Positions 17,597 through 26,997 are shown, counted from the first letter of the stretch. The stretch is DNA of 64,000 nucleotides from CAZRQL01 sp964602415 (GCA_964602415.1 CAZRQL010000010.1:33247-97246), one strand, 5' to 3'. Translations and numbers: made by a program. Notes: generated by a model not told the origin, from the sequence alone.

Positions 17597-18742
17597 ATGA
17601 AATTTGCTACCAAAGCCATTCATGCAGGCTTAGAACCCGACCCGAGCACAGGGGCGGTGATGACACCTATTTTCCAGACCAGCACCTACGCCCAAGATTC
17701 CCCCGGCAAACACAAAGGCTACGAATACGCCCGAACCCAAAACCCCACCCGCACTGCCTTGGAAGCCAACCTTGCGGCCTTAGAGAACGCTCGATTTGCA
17801 AGGGCTTTTGCATCGGGTATGGCAGCGACCGACACTTTGCTCAAACTGCTCCAACCCGGCGACGAAATCATCTCCACCAACGACTTATACGGCGGCACTT
17901 ACAGGATATTCAAGCGTGTGTTTGAGCCTATGGGATTGGTATTCAAATTTATACCTATGAGCAACCCCGAAGAGGTGGCCACACATTTCAGTTCCAAAAC
18001 CAAAATGGTATGGGTGGAAACCCCCACCAACCCGATGATGAACATCATTGATATTGAGGCTATCGCTAAACTATGTAAAAAAAAGGAGGCTTGGCTGGTT
18101 GTGGACAATACGTTTGCCTCGCCCTATTTGCAAAACCCTCTGGATTTGGGGGCTGACATCGTCATGCACTCCGTAACCAAATACATTGCGGGGCACTCTG
18201 ACGTGGTGATGGGGGCAGTGATGACCAACGACCCTCAAATCCACGAACAACTGGCTTTTCTCCAAAATGCTTGTGGGGCTGTTCCCGGGCCGCAAGACTG
18301 TTTTTTGGTCTTGAGGGGCATCAAAACTTTGCACCTGCGGGTAGAGAGACACTGTCAAAACGGTGCAGAAATAGCCCATTTCCTAAAAAATCATTCCAAA
18401 GTGGGAAAAGTCTTTTGGCCGGGCTTTGCAGAGCACCCCGGACACGAGGTAGCCGCACGCCAAATGAGGGCATTTGGAGGCATGGTATCTTTTACGCTCA
18501 AACAAGACGATGTGAGCGCGGCCATCAAACTCATGGAATCGCTCCAAATCTTCACCCTTGCCGAATCGTTGGGGGGAGTGGAGTCTTTGGTGGGACATCC
18601 TGCTACCATGACACACGCCAGCATCCCCAGAGAGCACCGTCTGGCATCGGGACTCACCGACTCACTCATCAGACTCAGCGTAGGGGTTGAGGATATTGAA
18701 GATTTAAAACAAGACTTGACGCAGGCTTTGGAGCAAGTCTAA
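17597..18742 (+). CDS. Cystathionine gamma-synthase/lyase-family PLP enzyme
   Basis: This 381-residue enzyme belongs to the Cys/Met-metabolism PLP family (cystathionine gamma-synthase, gamma-lyase or beta-lyase). The PLP lysine is Lys195 in SVTKYIAGHSD. The phosphate and substrate-contacting segment YARTQNPTR lies at about 44-52, and ASGMAA (72-77) and VDNTFASPYLQ (169-179) are typical. The length is normal. Family members with this layout act as MetB or as gamma-lyase, and sequence reading alone cannot separate the two. It is monocistronic, with unrelated genes on both sides. Confidence 0.92.
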   Translation: MKFATKAIHAGLEPDPSTGAVMTPIFQTSTYAQDSPGKHKGYEYARTQNPTRTALEANLAALENARFARAFASGMAATDTLLKLLQPGDEIISTNDLYGGTYRIFKRVFEPMGLVFKFIPMSNPEEVATHFSSKTKMVWVETPTNPMMNIIDIEAIAKLCKKKEAWLVVDNTFASPYLQNPLDLGADIVMHSVTKYIAGHSDVVMGAVMTNDPQIHEQLAFLQNACGAVPGPQDCFLVLRGIKTLHLRVERHCQNGAEIAHFLKNHSKVGKVFWPGFAEHPGHEVAARQMRAFGGMVSFTLKQDDVSAAIKLMESLQIFTLAESLGGVESLVGHPATMTHASIPREHRLASGLTDSLIRLSVGVEDIEDLKQDLTQALEQV

Positions 18743-18847
18743 CGAGTATGATTTGCGGCAAGGGGCTTACGTTTTTACCTCTTGTGCGCGCCCCTGCACG
18801 AATTGCATAAAATTCAAATGGTAGCGGATTTGTCCCCCAATGAGCCT

Positions 18848-20359
18848 CTATTCCAACTCACTGATGGCCAGCTTGGCTTTGTATTCTATGGCTTCCTTTC
18901 CCGAATATTTTTTGTAAAGAAGAACTTTTTTAAAGCACTGAAGGGCTTTTGTATGATTGGGTAAATTGTCGCGATAAATATAACCTGACTGCAAACAAGC
19001 GTTTGCGCCAAAAAAGGTATTCATATCTTTATCGTAGTCAATGGTATTTTGATAGTAGTGGAGTGCTTTTTCAAATTTCTTTTTTCCGTGCCAAATTCTG
19101 GCCATTCGGTACAGGTACTCGTGGGTTTCGTGGGGCGGCAAAGTGGTTTTTTCCAAAATATCCAAAGCCTTGTCGTACAGTCCCCCATCAAAAAAGAGCC
19201 TCGCTTGTATCAAAGCTAAACTGGGCAAGGTTTTTTGAGAGCAAAAACTTTGGGCTTGCCGGTCTTGGATGGTTCGGGTTGTGCCTATTTTGGTGGCCAT
19301 AGTGCGGTGGTACACTGCCAAATGGTGTTCACCTTTCAACAGGTAAGCCAGTGAGAGTTTGTAGTGCGTGTCTTTGAGGTAGTTATGCCCTTTGTAGCGG
19401 GATAAAAACTCTTTGCCCCATTCGATACTCTTGTCGTAATTGCCCAGAAATAGATTGGTTTCGCAGCGCAAGTACAACACAAAATCCATATTGGGGTAGG
19501 GTGATTGATCGGGTATTTTCTCCAGAATGGACACAGCCAAGCCGCTTTTGCCGGCATGGATGGCCAGCATAGCCGTAAAAAGGCCGTAAAGGGCGTTGTT
19601 TGGATATTTTTTGTAAACGGCTTCGATTTGCTGAAAACTTTCTTGGTAGCGCGTATAAAGGTATCCATCTATCAAAGCCTGCAACACTTCAGCCTCTTGG
19701 GCAAAAATAGTTCCTGATTTGGCTACGGTTTCAAGGTTTTTCCTGCCTTGCTGGGTATCAAAGTCACGACCTTTAAAGCCAATCAGGGAGGTTATCCACC
19801 GATAACTTTGTGGCACAGAACCCAAAACAGACTGGTAAAGCCCCAAAGAGCGAAGCGTAGGCACAAATTCAGGGTATTTTTTCGAGTTTTCTATGGTCAA
19901 ACTGTAAGCCTTCTGCAGAGAACTTAGAGCCGCAAAATCATCGCCCATTTTGAGTTTGGCAAGCCCATTTTGAAGGCGCACCTCTGAAAGAACAAACAGG
20001 TAATAAGGAGAATTTTTGTCAAGGCTTTGCAAACGCTTGAGCAATGCGTCTTCATTTTTTAGCTGAGATTGATAAATTGTTTTGTCTTCGGAAATCAGGA
20101 TTTGAGCCACTTGGTAAAGATTGGAAAGGTAGAGGGTGATGCCGTTTTCGCTGTCTTGTTCGAGTGATTTTTGGAGCAAAACAGGGACTTTATCAAGCCT
20201 GAGACTCATCAGTTCACGATAGGCTTGGGTATTGTGAGAATCAAAACTGTAACCTGCAAAAAGTCTCAATGGAAGCAAGCCGACAAACAAAAGCCAAACT
20301 ACCTTTGTGAAAGGAATCAGTAAATTTAAAATGTTGGGGATATAGAGGGGCTTGTACAT
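18848..20359 (-). CDS. TPR-repeat protein, membrane-anchored or exported
   Basis: This 503-residue protein has one hydrophobic segment near the N-terminus (about residues 14-36, VVWLLFVGLLPL) that could be a signal peptide or an anchor. Most of the rest is helical repeats of TPR type, clearest in the last 150 residues (GGLYDKALDILEK, KKKFEKALHYYQNTIDY, NHTKALQCFKKVL). The overall layout resembles large TPR proteins of the TTC39/Iml2 style, but I would not assign a function. It is transcribed divergently from the glycosyltransferase gene. Confidence 0.85.
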   Translation of the reverse strand: MYKPLYIPNILNLLIPFTKVVWLLFVGLLPLRLFAGYSFDSHNTQAYRELMSLRLDKVPVLLQKSLEQDSENGITLYLSNLYQVAQILISEDKTIYQSQLKNEDALLKRLQSLDKNSPYYLFVLSEVRLQNGLAKLKMGDDFAALSSLQKAYSLTIENSKKYPEFVPTLRSLGLYQSVLGSVPQSYRWITSLIGFKGRDFDTQQGRKNLETVAKSGTIFAQEAEVLQALIDGYLYTRYQESFQQIEAVYKKYPNNALYGLFTAMLAIHAGKSGLAVSILEKIPDQSPYPNMDFVLYLRCETNLFLGNYDKSIEWGKEFLSRYKGHNYLKDTHYKLSLAYLLKGEHHLAVYHRTMATKIGTTRTIQDRQAQSFCSQKTLPSLALIQARLFFDGGLYDKALDILEKTTLPPHETHEYLYRMARIWHGKKKFEKALHYYQNTIDYDKDMNTFFGANACLQSGYIYRDNLPNHTKALQCFKKVLLYKKYSGKEAIEYKAKLAISELE

Positions 20360-20573
20360 TATGATTTATATCAAAAATGATTTGCAAATCTGCTTTTATT
20401 TGGTTTGAGCCACTGCTGGAACAGATAGATTCTAATTTGAAGCGGCACGATGCTTTCAACGCAGTTAGTGGCCAATATGATACATCGAGCCGGCGAGGCC
20501 AGAAGATTGTTCCTTTTGGAAAAAAAAGCGAAAAAAATTTGCATCCCCTTAAAAAAATTAGGCCGAAAAGAGT

Positions 20574-20581
20574 TATTTTTG
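20574..20581 (+). promoter_or_regulatory. -7 promoter element of the glycosyltransferase gene
   Basis: TATTTTTG matches TAnnTTTG. The predicted leader to the TTG start at 20598 is about 13 bases. This supports the TTG over the later ATG at 20621. Confidence 0.45.
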
Positions 20582-20597
20582 GAGCAAAACTAAGGCT

Positions 20598-22052
20598 TTG
20601 GAACGCAAGATAAAAGTTTTGATGTTGGGTTGGGAGTACCCGCCATTGATGACGGGAGGTTTGGGGCCTGCTTTTTTTGGCTTGTCGGAGGCACTGTCCA
20701 AAAAAGTGGATTTGCTTGTGGTGGTTCCTAAGTCTGAGCAGAACTTCAAAGCCAATGGCATTGAACTGTTGGGTCTAAACCATCTGGAATTGAGCAAGCA
20801 AACTATCGAAGAAGAGATGCTCACTTTTGAGAGCGAGTTGGCTTTCAGTCCCGAGTTGCCTTATGAGGTACACTATTTGAACGTAGAACTCAATCCTTAT
20901 CAGAGCGATAAGTCTGTTTTGCGCAAGGTGCAAGCCTCTCGCAATCGGATGGATATTTCCAGCTACCTTCCCAAAAAAAGACTCGTCAAACGCAAACGGT
21001 ATGGTCTGCTTACGGACGATGAGCAACTTTACGGGCCTTCTGTTATGCAGAAAGTGGCTCTTTACACGGAGTTGGTTTGTTTGGCGGCTAAAGATTGGGA
21101 CTTCGATCTCATACACGCCCACGACTGGGTAACCTTTCCGGCGGCAGTCAAACTCAAAGAACTCACCGGCAAACCCCTGCTTACCCACATACATTCTTTG
21201 GAAACAGACAGAAGCGGTCAGGCTGCGCGAAATAAAGTATTTGAGATTGAACAAAAAGCCATGCACGCCGCCGATATGGTCTTGCCGGTGAGCCAATATA
21301 CCTTGACAGAGATTGAGGCGCATTATCAAGTGCCTACCCCAATGGTGGCCATTCCCAACGGAATGGAAAAGGCGATGCAGGTCAGTGAACAAGATACCCC
21401 TCAACAAAGCTCATCCACTCAAAATCCTGACACCGCCACTCCGCAAGAGCCTTCTACCGTTTTGCCCAAAGATGAAGACGGAGGCAAGGGGGTGGCGCGC
21501 CTGTTCAAAAGTTTGCCCAAAGGAAAGATCATTACTTTTTTGGGACGGCTCACACACCAAAAAAACCCGCATACTTTCCTCAAGACAGCGGCCATATTGA
21601 CCAAAAAACTTGACAATGTGCATTTTGTGATTTCGGGTTCGGGCGAACTGCTGCGTCCTTTGATGCAAGAAGCCAAATCGTTGGGCATTATTCGCCATAT
21701 TACTTTTACGGGCTACCTGTCGCGCTCACAAGTCAAAGAATTGATAGCTGTATCCGATATTTTCTTTTTGCCCTCTGTTTCTGAGCCTTTTGGCTTGGCG
21801 GCTTTGGAAGCCGTCCAAAATGGTGTGCCCGTGGTTATCTCCAGGCAGTCAGGGCTGGGACAATACCTCTCGGGGACATTGAAGGCAGACTATTGGGATG
21901 CGCCGCGTTTTGCCGAGTACCTGTTTGGTCTGTTGCACTACCCGGCCATCAGGCAAGATGCAAATCGGGTAAATGGATTGAAAATAAATGATTTGACATG
22001 GGACAAAGCCGCCGAGATCATACTTGAAAACTATGAGAAACTGCTGCAATAA
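20598..22052 (+). CDS. Glycosyltransferase, GT4/GT5 (glycogen synthase-like)
   Basis: This 484-residue GT-B enzyme has the N-terminal signature LGWEYPPLMTGGLG (about residues 10-23) shared with glycogen synthase-type transferases. Its C-terminal nucleotide-sugar domain contains FLGRLTHQKNP and SVSEPFGLAALEAV with the E-x7-E motif. I start it at the TTG at 20598, because the first ATG would remove the first beta strand (RKIKVLM). A Ser/Thr/Pro/Gln-rich insert (about 258-297) separates the two Rossmann domains, which is unusual. It is likely to make an intracellular glucan or an exported polysaccharide. It is convergent with phnE, with a 9-bp gap. Confidence 0.88.
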   Translation: MERKIKVLMLGWEYPPLMTGGLGPAFFGLSEALSKKVDLLVVVPKSEQNFKANGIELLGLNHLELSKQTIEEEMLTFESELAFSPELPYEVHYLNVELNPYQSDKSVLRKVQASRNRMDISSYLPKKRLVKRKRYGLLTDDEQLYGPSVMQKVALYTELVCLAAKDWDFDLIHAHDWVTFPAAVKLKELTGKPLLTHIHSLETDRSGQAARNKVFEIEQKAMHAADMVLPVSQYTLTEIEAHYQVPTPMVAIPNGMEKAMQVSEQDTPQQSSSTQNPDTATPQEPSTVLPKDEDGGKGVARLFKSLPKGKIITFLGRLTHQKNPHTFLKTAAILTKKLDNVHFVISGSGELLRPLMQEAKSLGIIRHITFTGYLSRSQVKELIAVSDIFFLPSVSEPFGLAALEAVQNGVPVVISRQSGLGQYLSGTLKADYWDAPRFAEYLFGLLHYPAIRQDANRVNGLKINDLTWDKAAEIILENYEKLLQ

Positions 22053-22061
22053 AGCAAGGAC

Positions 22062-23078
22062 TTATTGTATGGCTTCTCTGATTTTGGCACTCACATAGTC
22101 CATAATCCACACAATCGCCGCTATCACAAACACAATCATTCCCACTTCATTCCATTTGGCAATTTGCTGGTATTGGATGAGCATCGTGCCGATTCCGCCG
22201 CCACCCACCAAACCAATCACAGTCGCCATCCGTACATTGATGTCCCAACGGTATATGGTAAAAGACAGAAAAGGCACAATCACTTGGGGCACAATGCCAT
22301 ACCACACCACCAGCAAAGGGCTTGCCCCGGTGGCTTTCATGGCTTCGATGGGGCCTTCGTCTGTGTTTTCAATTTCTTCGCTGTACAACTTGGCCAAAGA
22401 AACCACCGAGTGCAGCATCAAAGCCAACATACCCGCAAAAGGGCCTATCCCCACCCAAACCGAAAAAATAATCGCCCAAACCAGCGGCTCAATTGAGCGG
22501 TTGAAATTGAGCAAAAAGCGTATCAGGCCATACAAAAACCTCAAAAAAGCGGTGGATTTCATCAAATTTCTGGCGGCAAAAAAGCTCAATACAAAAGAAA
22601 TGGGGATGGATATAAATGTAGCCAAAAAAGCCATGTAAATCGTCTCTACGGCAGAAATAATTGCTTTGGTAAAAATAGCAGTGTTGGGAGAGAGAATGGC
22701 CGCAAAAATTTTGCCTGCGCTCATTATGCCCCTCTCAGAAAACAATTCTTCCACAGAAAAGCGGGAAACCACAGCCGAACTTATCAGCGTGAGAATCACC
22801 AAAAAAACCACCAACATCATATCAAGACTGCGCCAAAAAGATGAATCCTGCGGGCTTTGAATCTTTTGGATGAGTTTGCCCAAAGAACAGCGCGGCACAC
22901 CCATCAAAGCCAACGAGGCAACCAGCCCCCCCAAACCGCAATAGGCCAGTGTCATCCAAACAAATGGGCTGTCGTCGTCCATCAGGATTTGGCGATAAAA
23001 AATCTCATATACAGTCAGAAAAACATACGTCCAGATGAGTATATCGGTCAGAATCGCTAAAAAAAGTTTCTTTGTCAT
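22062..23078 (-). CDS. phnE: Phosphonate-type ABC transporter permease (PhnE-like)
   Basis: This 338-residue membrane protein has several hydrophobic helices. The permease coupling loop (EAA-type) is EAMKATGASPLLVVWYGI near residue 235, typical of PhnE-family permeases that import phosphonate, phosphate or phosphite. The N-terminal ~110 residues add two extra helices compared with the minimal permease. The start is 16 bp after the phnC stop, so the two form an operon. No phnD binding protein gene is visible on either side, so the imported solute is uncertain. Confidence 0.85.
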   Translation of the reverse strand: MTKKLFLAILTDILIWTYVFLTVYEIFYRQILMDDDSPFVWMTLAYCGLGGLVASLALMGVPRCSLGKLIQKIQSPQDSSFWRSLDMMLVVFLVILTLISSAVVSRFSVEELFSERGIMSAGKIFAAILSPNTAIFTKAIISAVETIYMAFLATFISIPISFVLSFFAARNLMKSTAFLRFLYGLIRFLLNFNRSIEPLVWAIIFSVWVGIGPFAGMLALMLHSVVSLAKLYSEEIENTDEGPIEAMKATGASPLLVVWYGIVPQVIVPFLSFTIYRWDINVRMATVIGLVGGGGIGTMLIQYQQIAKWNEVGMIVFVIAAIVWIMDYVSAKIREAIQ

Positions 23079-23094
23079 AGGTTACAGCGGTTAT

Positions 23095-23859
23095 TTAATC
23101 AATAGTAACTTCTACGGCTTCATCGCCATAAATTTGTTTGAACCAGTTTTCATCTATTTGGGCGGGTTTGCCTTCAAACACGAGTTGGCCACCTTTGAGG
23201 GCTACCACGCTGGTGGCGTAGCGTCTCACCAAAGACAAAAAATGCAGGTTGCACATGATGGTTACGCCAAATTCTTTGTTGATGGTTTCAAGGTATTGCA
23301 TCACCGAGTGAGAAGTGGCGGGGTCTAAACTGGCCACCGGCTCATCGGCCAACAGCAGGTCGGGCTTTTGCATCAAAGTCCTTGCGATGGCGACCCGCTG
23401 CTGCTGGCCTCCGCTTAGTTTGTCGGCGCGTTGGTATTCTTTGCCTTTCAGTCCTACAATTTCTATTTTTTGCATGGCTTCAGCCCGCTCTTCTTCGCTA
23501 AAAAGCCCAAAAATGCCTTTGAAAAGCCCTGTTTGTCCCAGTCTGCCGCTTAGCACGTTGGTCATAACACTCTGGCGTGGGATGAGGTTGAAATGCTGAA
23601 ATACCATCCCCACTTTGGCGCGAAACTTTCTAAGCTCTGCGCCATTGAGCTTGGTGATGTCTTGGCCTTGGAAGATTACACTGCCGCCTGTGGGTTCGTG
23701 CAAACGATTCACGCAGCGCAAAAGAGTTGACTTGCCCGAGCCACTCAACCCAATAATGACCAAAAACTCCCCTTTCTCTACTTTAAAACTCACTTTTTTG
23801 AGTGCTTGAACACCATTGGGGTAGGTTTTTTCAAGGTCAATGATTTCCAAAAGCGGCAT
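23095..23859 (-). CDS. phnC: Phosphonate-type ABC transporter ATP-binding protein (PhnC-like)
   Basis: This 254-residue ATPase starts at the ATG at 23859 (MPLLEIIDLEKTYPNG). An upstream in-frame TTG adds only two residues. Walker A is GLSGSGKST, the signature is LSGGQQQRVAIA, and Walker B is LLLADEPVASLD. The sequence GQDITKLNGAELRKFRAKVG and the Q-loop VFQHFNLIPR are of PhnC type. It would power the permease encoded just downstream. Confidence 0.9.
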   Translation of the reverse strand: MPLLEIIDLEKTYPNGVQALKKVSFKVEKGEFLVIIGLSGSGKSTLLRCVNRLHEPTGGSVIFQGQDITKLNGAELRKFRAKVGMVFQHFNLIPRQSVMTNVLSGRLGQTGLFKGIFGLFSEEERAEAMQKIEIVGLKGKEYQRADKLSGGQQQRVAIARTLMQKPDLLLADEPVASLDPATSHSVMQYLETINKEFGVTIMCNLHFLSLVRRYATSVVALKGGQLVFEGKPAQIDENWFKQIYGDEAVEVTID

Positions 23860-23883
23860 TGGCAAACAAATTATTGGTTATTG

Positions 23884-23891
23884 CAAAAGTA
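23884..23891 (-). promoter_or_regulatory. -7 promoter element of the phnC-phnE operon
   Basis: TACTTTTG followed by C on the minus strand matches TAnnTTTG. The predicted leader is about 21 bases to the ATG at 23859. Confidence 0.5.
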
Positions 23892-23966
23892 GCGATGCTT
23901 TTTAGAGATTTGCTTCCTGTATTATTAATTTTTTGCGTACTGAATTTGAATTTTGTGTTCAACGAA

Positions 23967-25280
23967 TCAAACCCTTGATATCTTAGCTCCTATTGCGTTG
24001 AGTCTTTCGTCTATGCGTTGGTAGCCCCTGTCAATCTGCTCGGCATTGGCAATCAGGCTTGTACCTTCTGCAGAGAGTGCCGCTATCAACAAAGAAACCC
24101 CCGCGCGAATGTCGGGCGAAGACATAGAAATGCCTTTCAGGGCAATGCTCCGATTCAGCCCAATCACCGTGGCGCGGTGCGGATCGCACAAAATAATTTG
24201 CGCCCCCATATCAATCAATTTGTCCACAAAAAACAAGCGGCTTTCAAACATTTTTTGGTGAATGAGCACCGTTCCTTTGGCTTGTGTGGCCACAACCAGC
24301 ACTACCGAGAGCAAATCGGGCGTAAACATAGGCCAAGGCCCATCGGCAATGGTCAAAATAGAGCCGTCAATGAATTTATCTACACTGTAATGCTCTTGAG
24401 CAGGAATAAATATGTCGTCGCCTAAAAAATCAATTCCGATGCCGAGCCGCTCAAAGACAGAAGGTATTTGTCCAAGATGGGCAATACCCGCATTTTTGAT
24501 GGTGATTTGCGAGGCTGTCATGGCTGCCAGCCCTATAAAACTGCCCACCTCAATCATATCGGGCAGTATGGTGTGGGTCGTTCCCCCCAAGTGGCCAACT
24601 CCTTCGATTTGGATGAGGTTGCTTCCTGCCCCGCTGATATTGGCACCCATTCGGTTGAGCATTTTGCAAAGCTGTTGGGTATATGGCTCGCAGGCGGCAT
24701 TGTAGATGGTCGTTTTGCCTTTTGCCAAGACGGCAGCCATAATGATATTGGCCGTACCTGTAACAGAAGGCTCGTCCAGTAACATATAAGTGCCTTCCAA
24801 ACGGCTCGCATCTATACTAAAAATTTCTGTTTTTTCGTCGTAGTCAAACCTTGCACCCAATTTTTCAAGTCCCAAAAAATGCGTATCCAACCGCCTGCGC
24901 CCTATTTTATCGCCCCCGGGACGCGGGATGCTGGCCTTGCCCAAACGCCCCAAAATAGGCCCCAACAGCATGACAGAGCCTCTGAGCTTGGCGGCTTTGT
25001 TGCGGTATTGAGCCGTCTCCATGTATTCAAGGTTGATGTTTCGAGCACAAAACTCATAGCTACCCCCGCCCAAAGAGCTAACTTCTACACCCAAATCTCC
25101 CAAAATTTCTATCAAAAAATTCACATCCCGAATATCGGGCACGTTGTGAACCGTAACCTTTTCACCGGTGAGCAAAACGGCGCAGAGTATTTCAAGGGCT
25201 TCATTTTTAGCTCCTTGCGGATGCAATTCTCCGTGTAGGCGGTGGCCTCCCTCAACCCGAAACGTGATTTTTTCTTGCAT
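23967..25280 (-). CDS. murA: UDP-GlcNAc 1-carboxyvinyltransferase MurA, Asp variant
   Basis: This 437-residue enzyme performs the first committed step of peptidoglycan synthesis, adding enolpyruvate from PEP to UDP-GlcNAc. The N-terminal GAKNEALEI holds the substrate lysine (Lys25). The catalytic-loop motif, usually PGGC, is PGGDKIG here, with Asp124 (codon 24911-24909, GAT) where E. coli has Cys115. Other core motifs (SVTGTANIIMAA, PDMIEVGSF, SPDIRAGVSLLIA) are intact, so the enzyme should be active. The Cys-to-Asp change is known to block alkylation by fosfomycin. It is a single gene with its own promoter. Confidence 0.96.
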   Translation of the reverse strand: MQEKITFRVEGGHRLHGELHPQGAKNEALEILCAVLLTGEKVTVHNVPDIRDVNFLIEILGDLGVEVSSLGGGSYEFCARNINLEYMETAQYRNKAAKLRGSVMLLGPILGRLGKASIPRPGGDKIGRRRLDTHFLGLEKLGARFDYDEKTEIFSIDASRLEGTYMLLDEPSVTGTANIIMAAVLAKGKTTIYNAACEPYTQQLCKMLNRMGANISGAGSNLIQIEGVGHLGGTTHTILPDMIEVGSFIGLAAMTASQITIKNAGIAHLGQIPSVFERLGIGIDFLGDDIFIPAQEHYSVDKFIDGSILTIADGPWPMFTPDLLSVVLVVATQAKGTVLIHQKMFESRLFFVDKLIDMGAQIILCDPHRATVIGLNRSIALKGISMSSPDIRAGVSLLIAALSAEGTSLIANAEQIDRGYQRIDERLNAIGAKISRV

Positions 25281-25298
25281 GATTCAACAGGTATGGCT

Positions 25299-25306
25299 CA
25301 AAATTA
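25299..25306 (-). promoter_or_regulatory. -7 promoter element of murA
   Basis: TAATTTTG on the minus strand matches TAnnTTTG. The predicted leader is about 15 bases. Confidence 0.45.
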
Positions 25307-25389
25307 AGTCAAACTTGCGATTGCGTGCGTGAATTTTTTTTGATGTCAAATACGACCATTTTTTATTGTTTTGGACAAAAAACTGATTT

Positions 25390-25923
25390 ATGAAAAGGGT
25401 TTTTAAAACTTGGCAGTTAGTATTGATACTTGGGGCTTTTTTGGGTAGCGGCTACCAGCAAAAGCCTTCTTATGAGGTAGTGGTTTTGACCAAAGAGCAA
25501 ATCAATGAATTTGTGGAGCGGCATAATTTTTACCGAAGTGAAGTAGGCTGTCCGCCGCTGAAATGGAACAAAAAACTGGCTTCTTACGCCCAAGAGTGGG
25601 CTATCGAGCTGGCAAAAAGAAACTGCAAAATGCAGCACCGTCCACACAAAGGCTCTTTTGCCCAACGGTACGGGGAAAATCTTTTTTGGGCATCTTATGC
25701 CCCCACCCCAACCAGAGCGGTAGAAAGTTGGGCAGAAGAAAAGCCGGATTACGACGGTGGCAGATTTACTCAGAGCAATTTTAAGGCAGGCCATTACACG
25801 CAGATGATTTGGAAAAATACCGAAAATTTGGGCTGTGCCATAGTTCGTTGCAAAAACAGCAGCATCGTAGTCTGCAACTACGACCCTGCCGGCAATATCA
25901 TAGGCAGGCATCCCACCAAATAA
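25390..25923 (+). CDS. Exported CAP-superfamily (SCP/PR-1-like) protein
   Basis: This 177-residue protein has an N-terminal hydrophobic signal segment (about residues 8-21) and one CAP domain. The CAP signature residues are visible: His in VERHNFYRSEVG, Glu in YGENLFW, and His in GHYTQMIW, followed by LGCAIVRC and VCNYDPAGN. The full set and the compact size resemble eukaryotic PR-1 proteins. The biochemical role of bacterial CAP proteins is poorly defined; lipid or sterol binding and protease-like roles have been proposed. It is monocistronic. Confidence 0.92.
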   Translation: MKRVFKTWQLVLILGAFLGSGYQQKPSYEVVVLTKEQINEFVERHNFYRSEVGCPPLKWNKKLASYAQEWAIELAKRNCKMQHRPHKGSFAQRYGENLFWASYAPTPTRAVESWAEEKPDYDGGRFTQSNFKAGHYTQMIWKNTENLGCAIVRCKNSSIVVCNYDPAGNIIGRHPTK

Positions 25924-26054
25924 AAAATGCCCGCAGAAATGTTCCACGGGAATTTTAGTATTGTTTACGTTTTTATCACAACATTCTTGTCTCTAAATCT
26001 TCATAAAGTGCGGTTGTGGCAGTGAAAGAATCAACAGAGCTAAGAGCAGCTTAT

Positions 26055-26957
26055 TTATTTACGCTTTTTAAACAATGCGTTATTTCCGTTTAAATACACA
26101 TTTATCAAAGCGGCATCCCCTCCCAGTTCATTGCTCATAAAGCGGTAGTATTTTCTTACTATCGTCTCGTCATTGACCAAACCAAATTGAGATATCAGTG
26201 CTTCGGGAGCCAATTGTCCCCCCAAATAATACTTATAGTTTTCTGTTTCGGTAACCTCCAGCAACAAAGCATCAATTGCGGGTTCGTTGGGGAGTATGAG
26301 TTTGCCGTAGCCTACACATTCATAAGAAGAAGTATAAGTATTTATTTGCTGGGCAGGTGTATCCTTTAGACGGTTTGAGGGCGAGTTGATGACAAAGTCA
26401 TATTTCAACACAGATTTTGAAGAGCCTTTGGTGCCATAAGTCAGTGGAAATTCCATAAACATATGTGGCTTGTCATAAGCGTTGGTTCCTCCGTTGAATG
26501 TTATGGTTGATCCATCCGTTTGGCCGGGTATATCAAACACTCCTTTGGCATCAATGTAGTTTCCCAACCTGCTCCATTCCCTGTTGTCAATCCTAAACAC
26601 ATCCCAGGCATCAAAAGGCCCAATAGCACCCAGTAAAGCGAAATTGAATGGGATAGTGTACGTTGCACCGGTGTAGTTAGCCCCAGAAGGCAAACTGTTG
26701 TATCGGGTTGTAGATTGTCTGCTTATTGTCCATTTGGAGTAGTCCCATACCTTGTTTTTACCGGTTTCAGGAATTTCGACACCCTCATCCACATTGTAGT
26801 AACCGTTTGAAGTTCCCGGGGTTCTGTCTATATCTGTATGACTGATTGTGATGGGGCCTGCAGGGGTTTTGTCTTTGCTTCCGCAACTCCAAAGCGTAAG
26901 ACCCATCCAAAGGGTGAGGCCAAAAAGGCAAAAGAGAGAAATTAATTTTTTTGACAT
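26055..26957 (-). CDS. Hypothetical lipoprotein, 300 residues
   Basis: The protein begins with a lipoprotein signal with lipobox LWSC (Cys25). The rest is a soluble, Tyr/Asn/Gly-rich, mainly beta sequence (for example NGYYNVDEGVEIPETGKNKV and LKYDFVINSPSNRL). I do not recognise a family. It resembles surface lipoproteins common in Bacteroidota that are often found with secretion or adhesion systems, but nothing in the neighbourhood confirms that. It is divergent from the histidine kinase gene at 27056. Confidence 0.75.
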   Translation of the reverse strand: MSKKLISLFCLFGLTLWMGLTLWSCGSKDKTPAGPITISHTDIDRTPGTSNGYYNVDEGVEIPETGKNKVWDYSKWTISRQSTTRYNSLPSGANYTGATYTIPFNFALLGAIGPFDAWDVFRIDNREWSRLGNYIDAKGVFDIPGQTDGSTITFNGGTNAYDKPHMFMEFPLTYGTKGSSKSVLKYDFVINSPSNRLKDTPAQQINTYTSSYECVGYGKLILPNEPAIDALLLEVTETENYKYYLGGQLAPEALISQFGLVNDETIVRKYYRFMSNELGGDAALINVYLNGNNALFKKRK

Positions 26958-26989
26958 AATTTTAAATGTTTTTACAAATCAAACGCGGC

Positions 26990-26997
26990 TATTTTTG
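26990..26997 (+). promoter_or_regulatory. -7 promoter element of the kinase-regulator-gmhA operon
   Basis: TATTTTTG followed by C matches TAnnTTTG. The predicted leader is about 55 bases. Confidence 0.45.
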
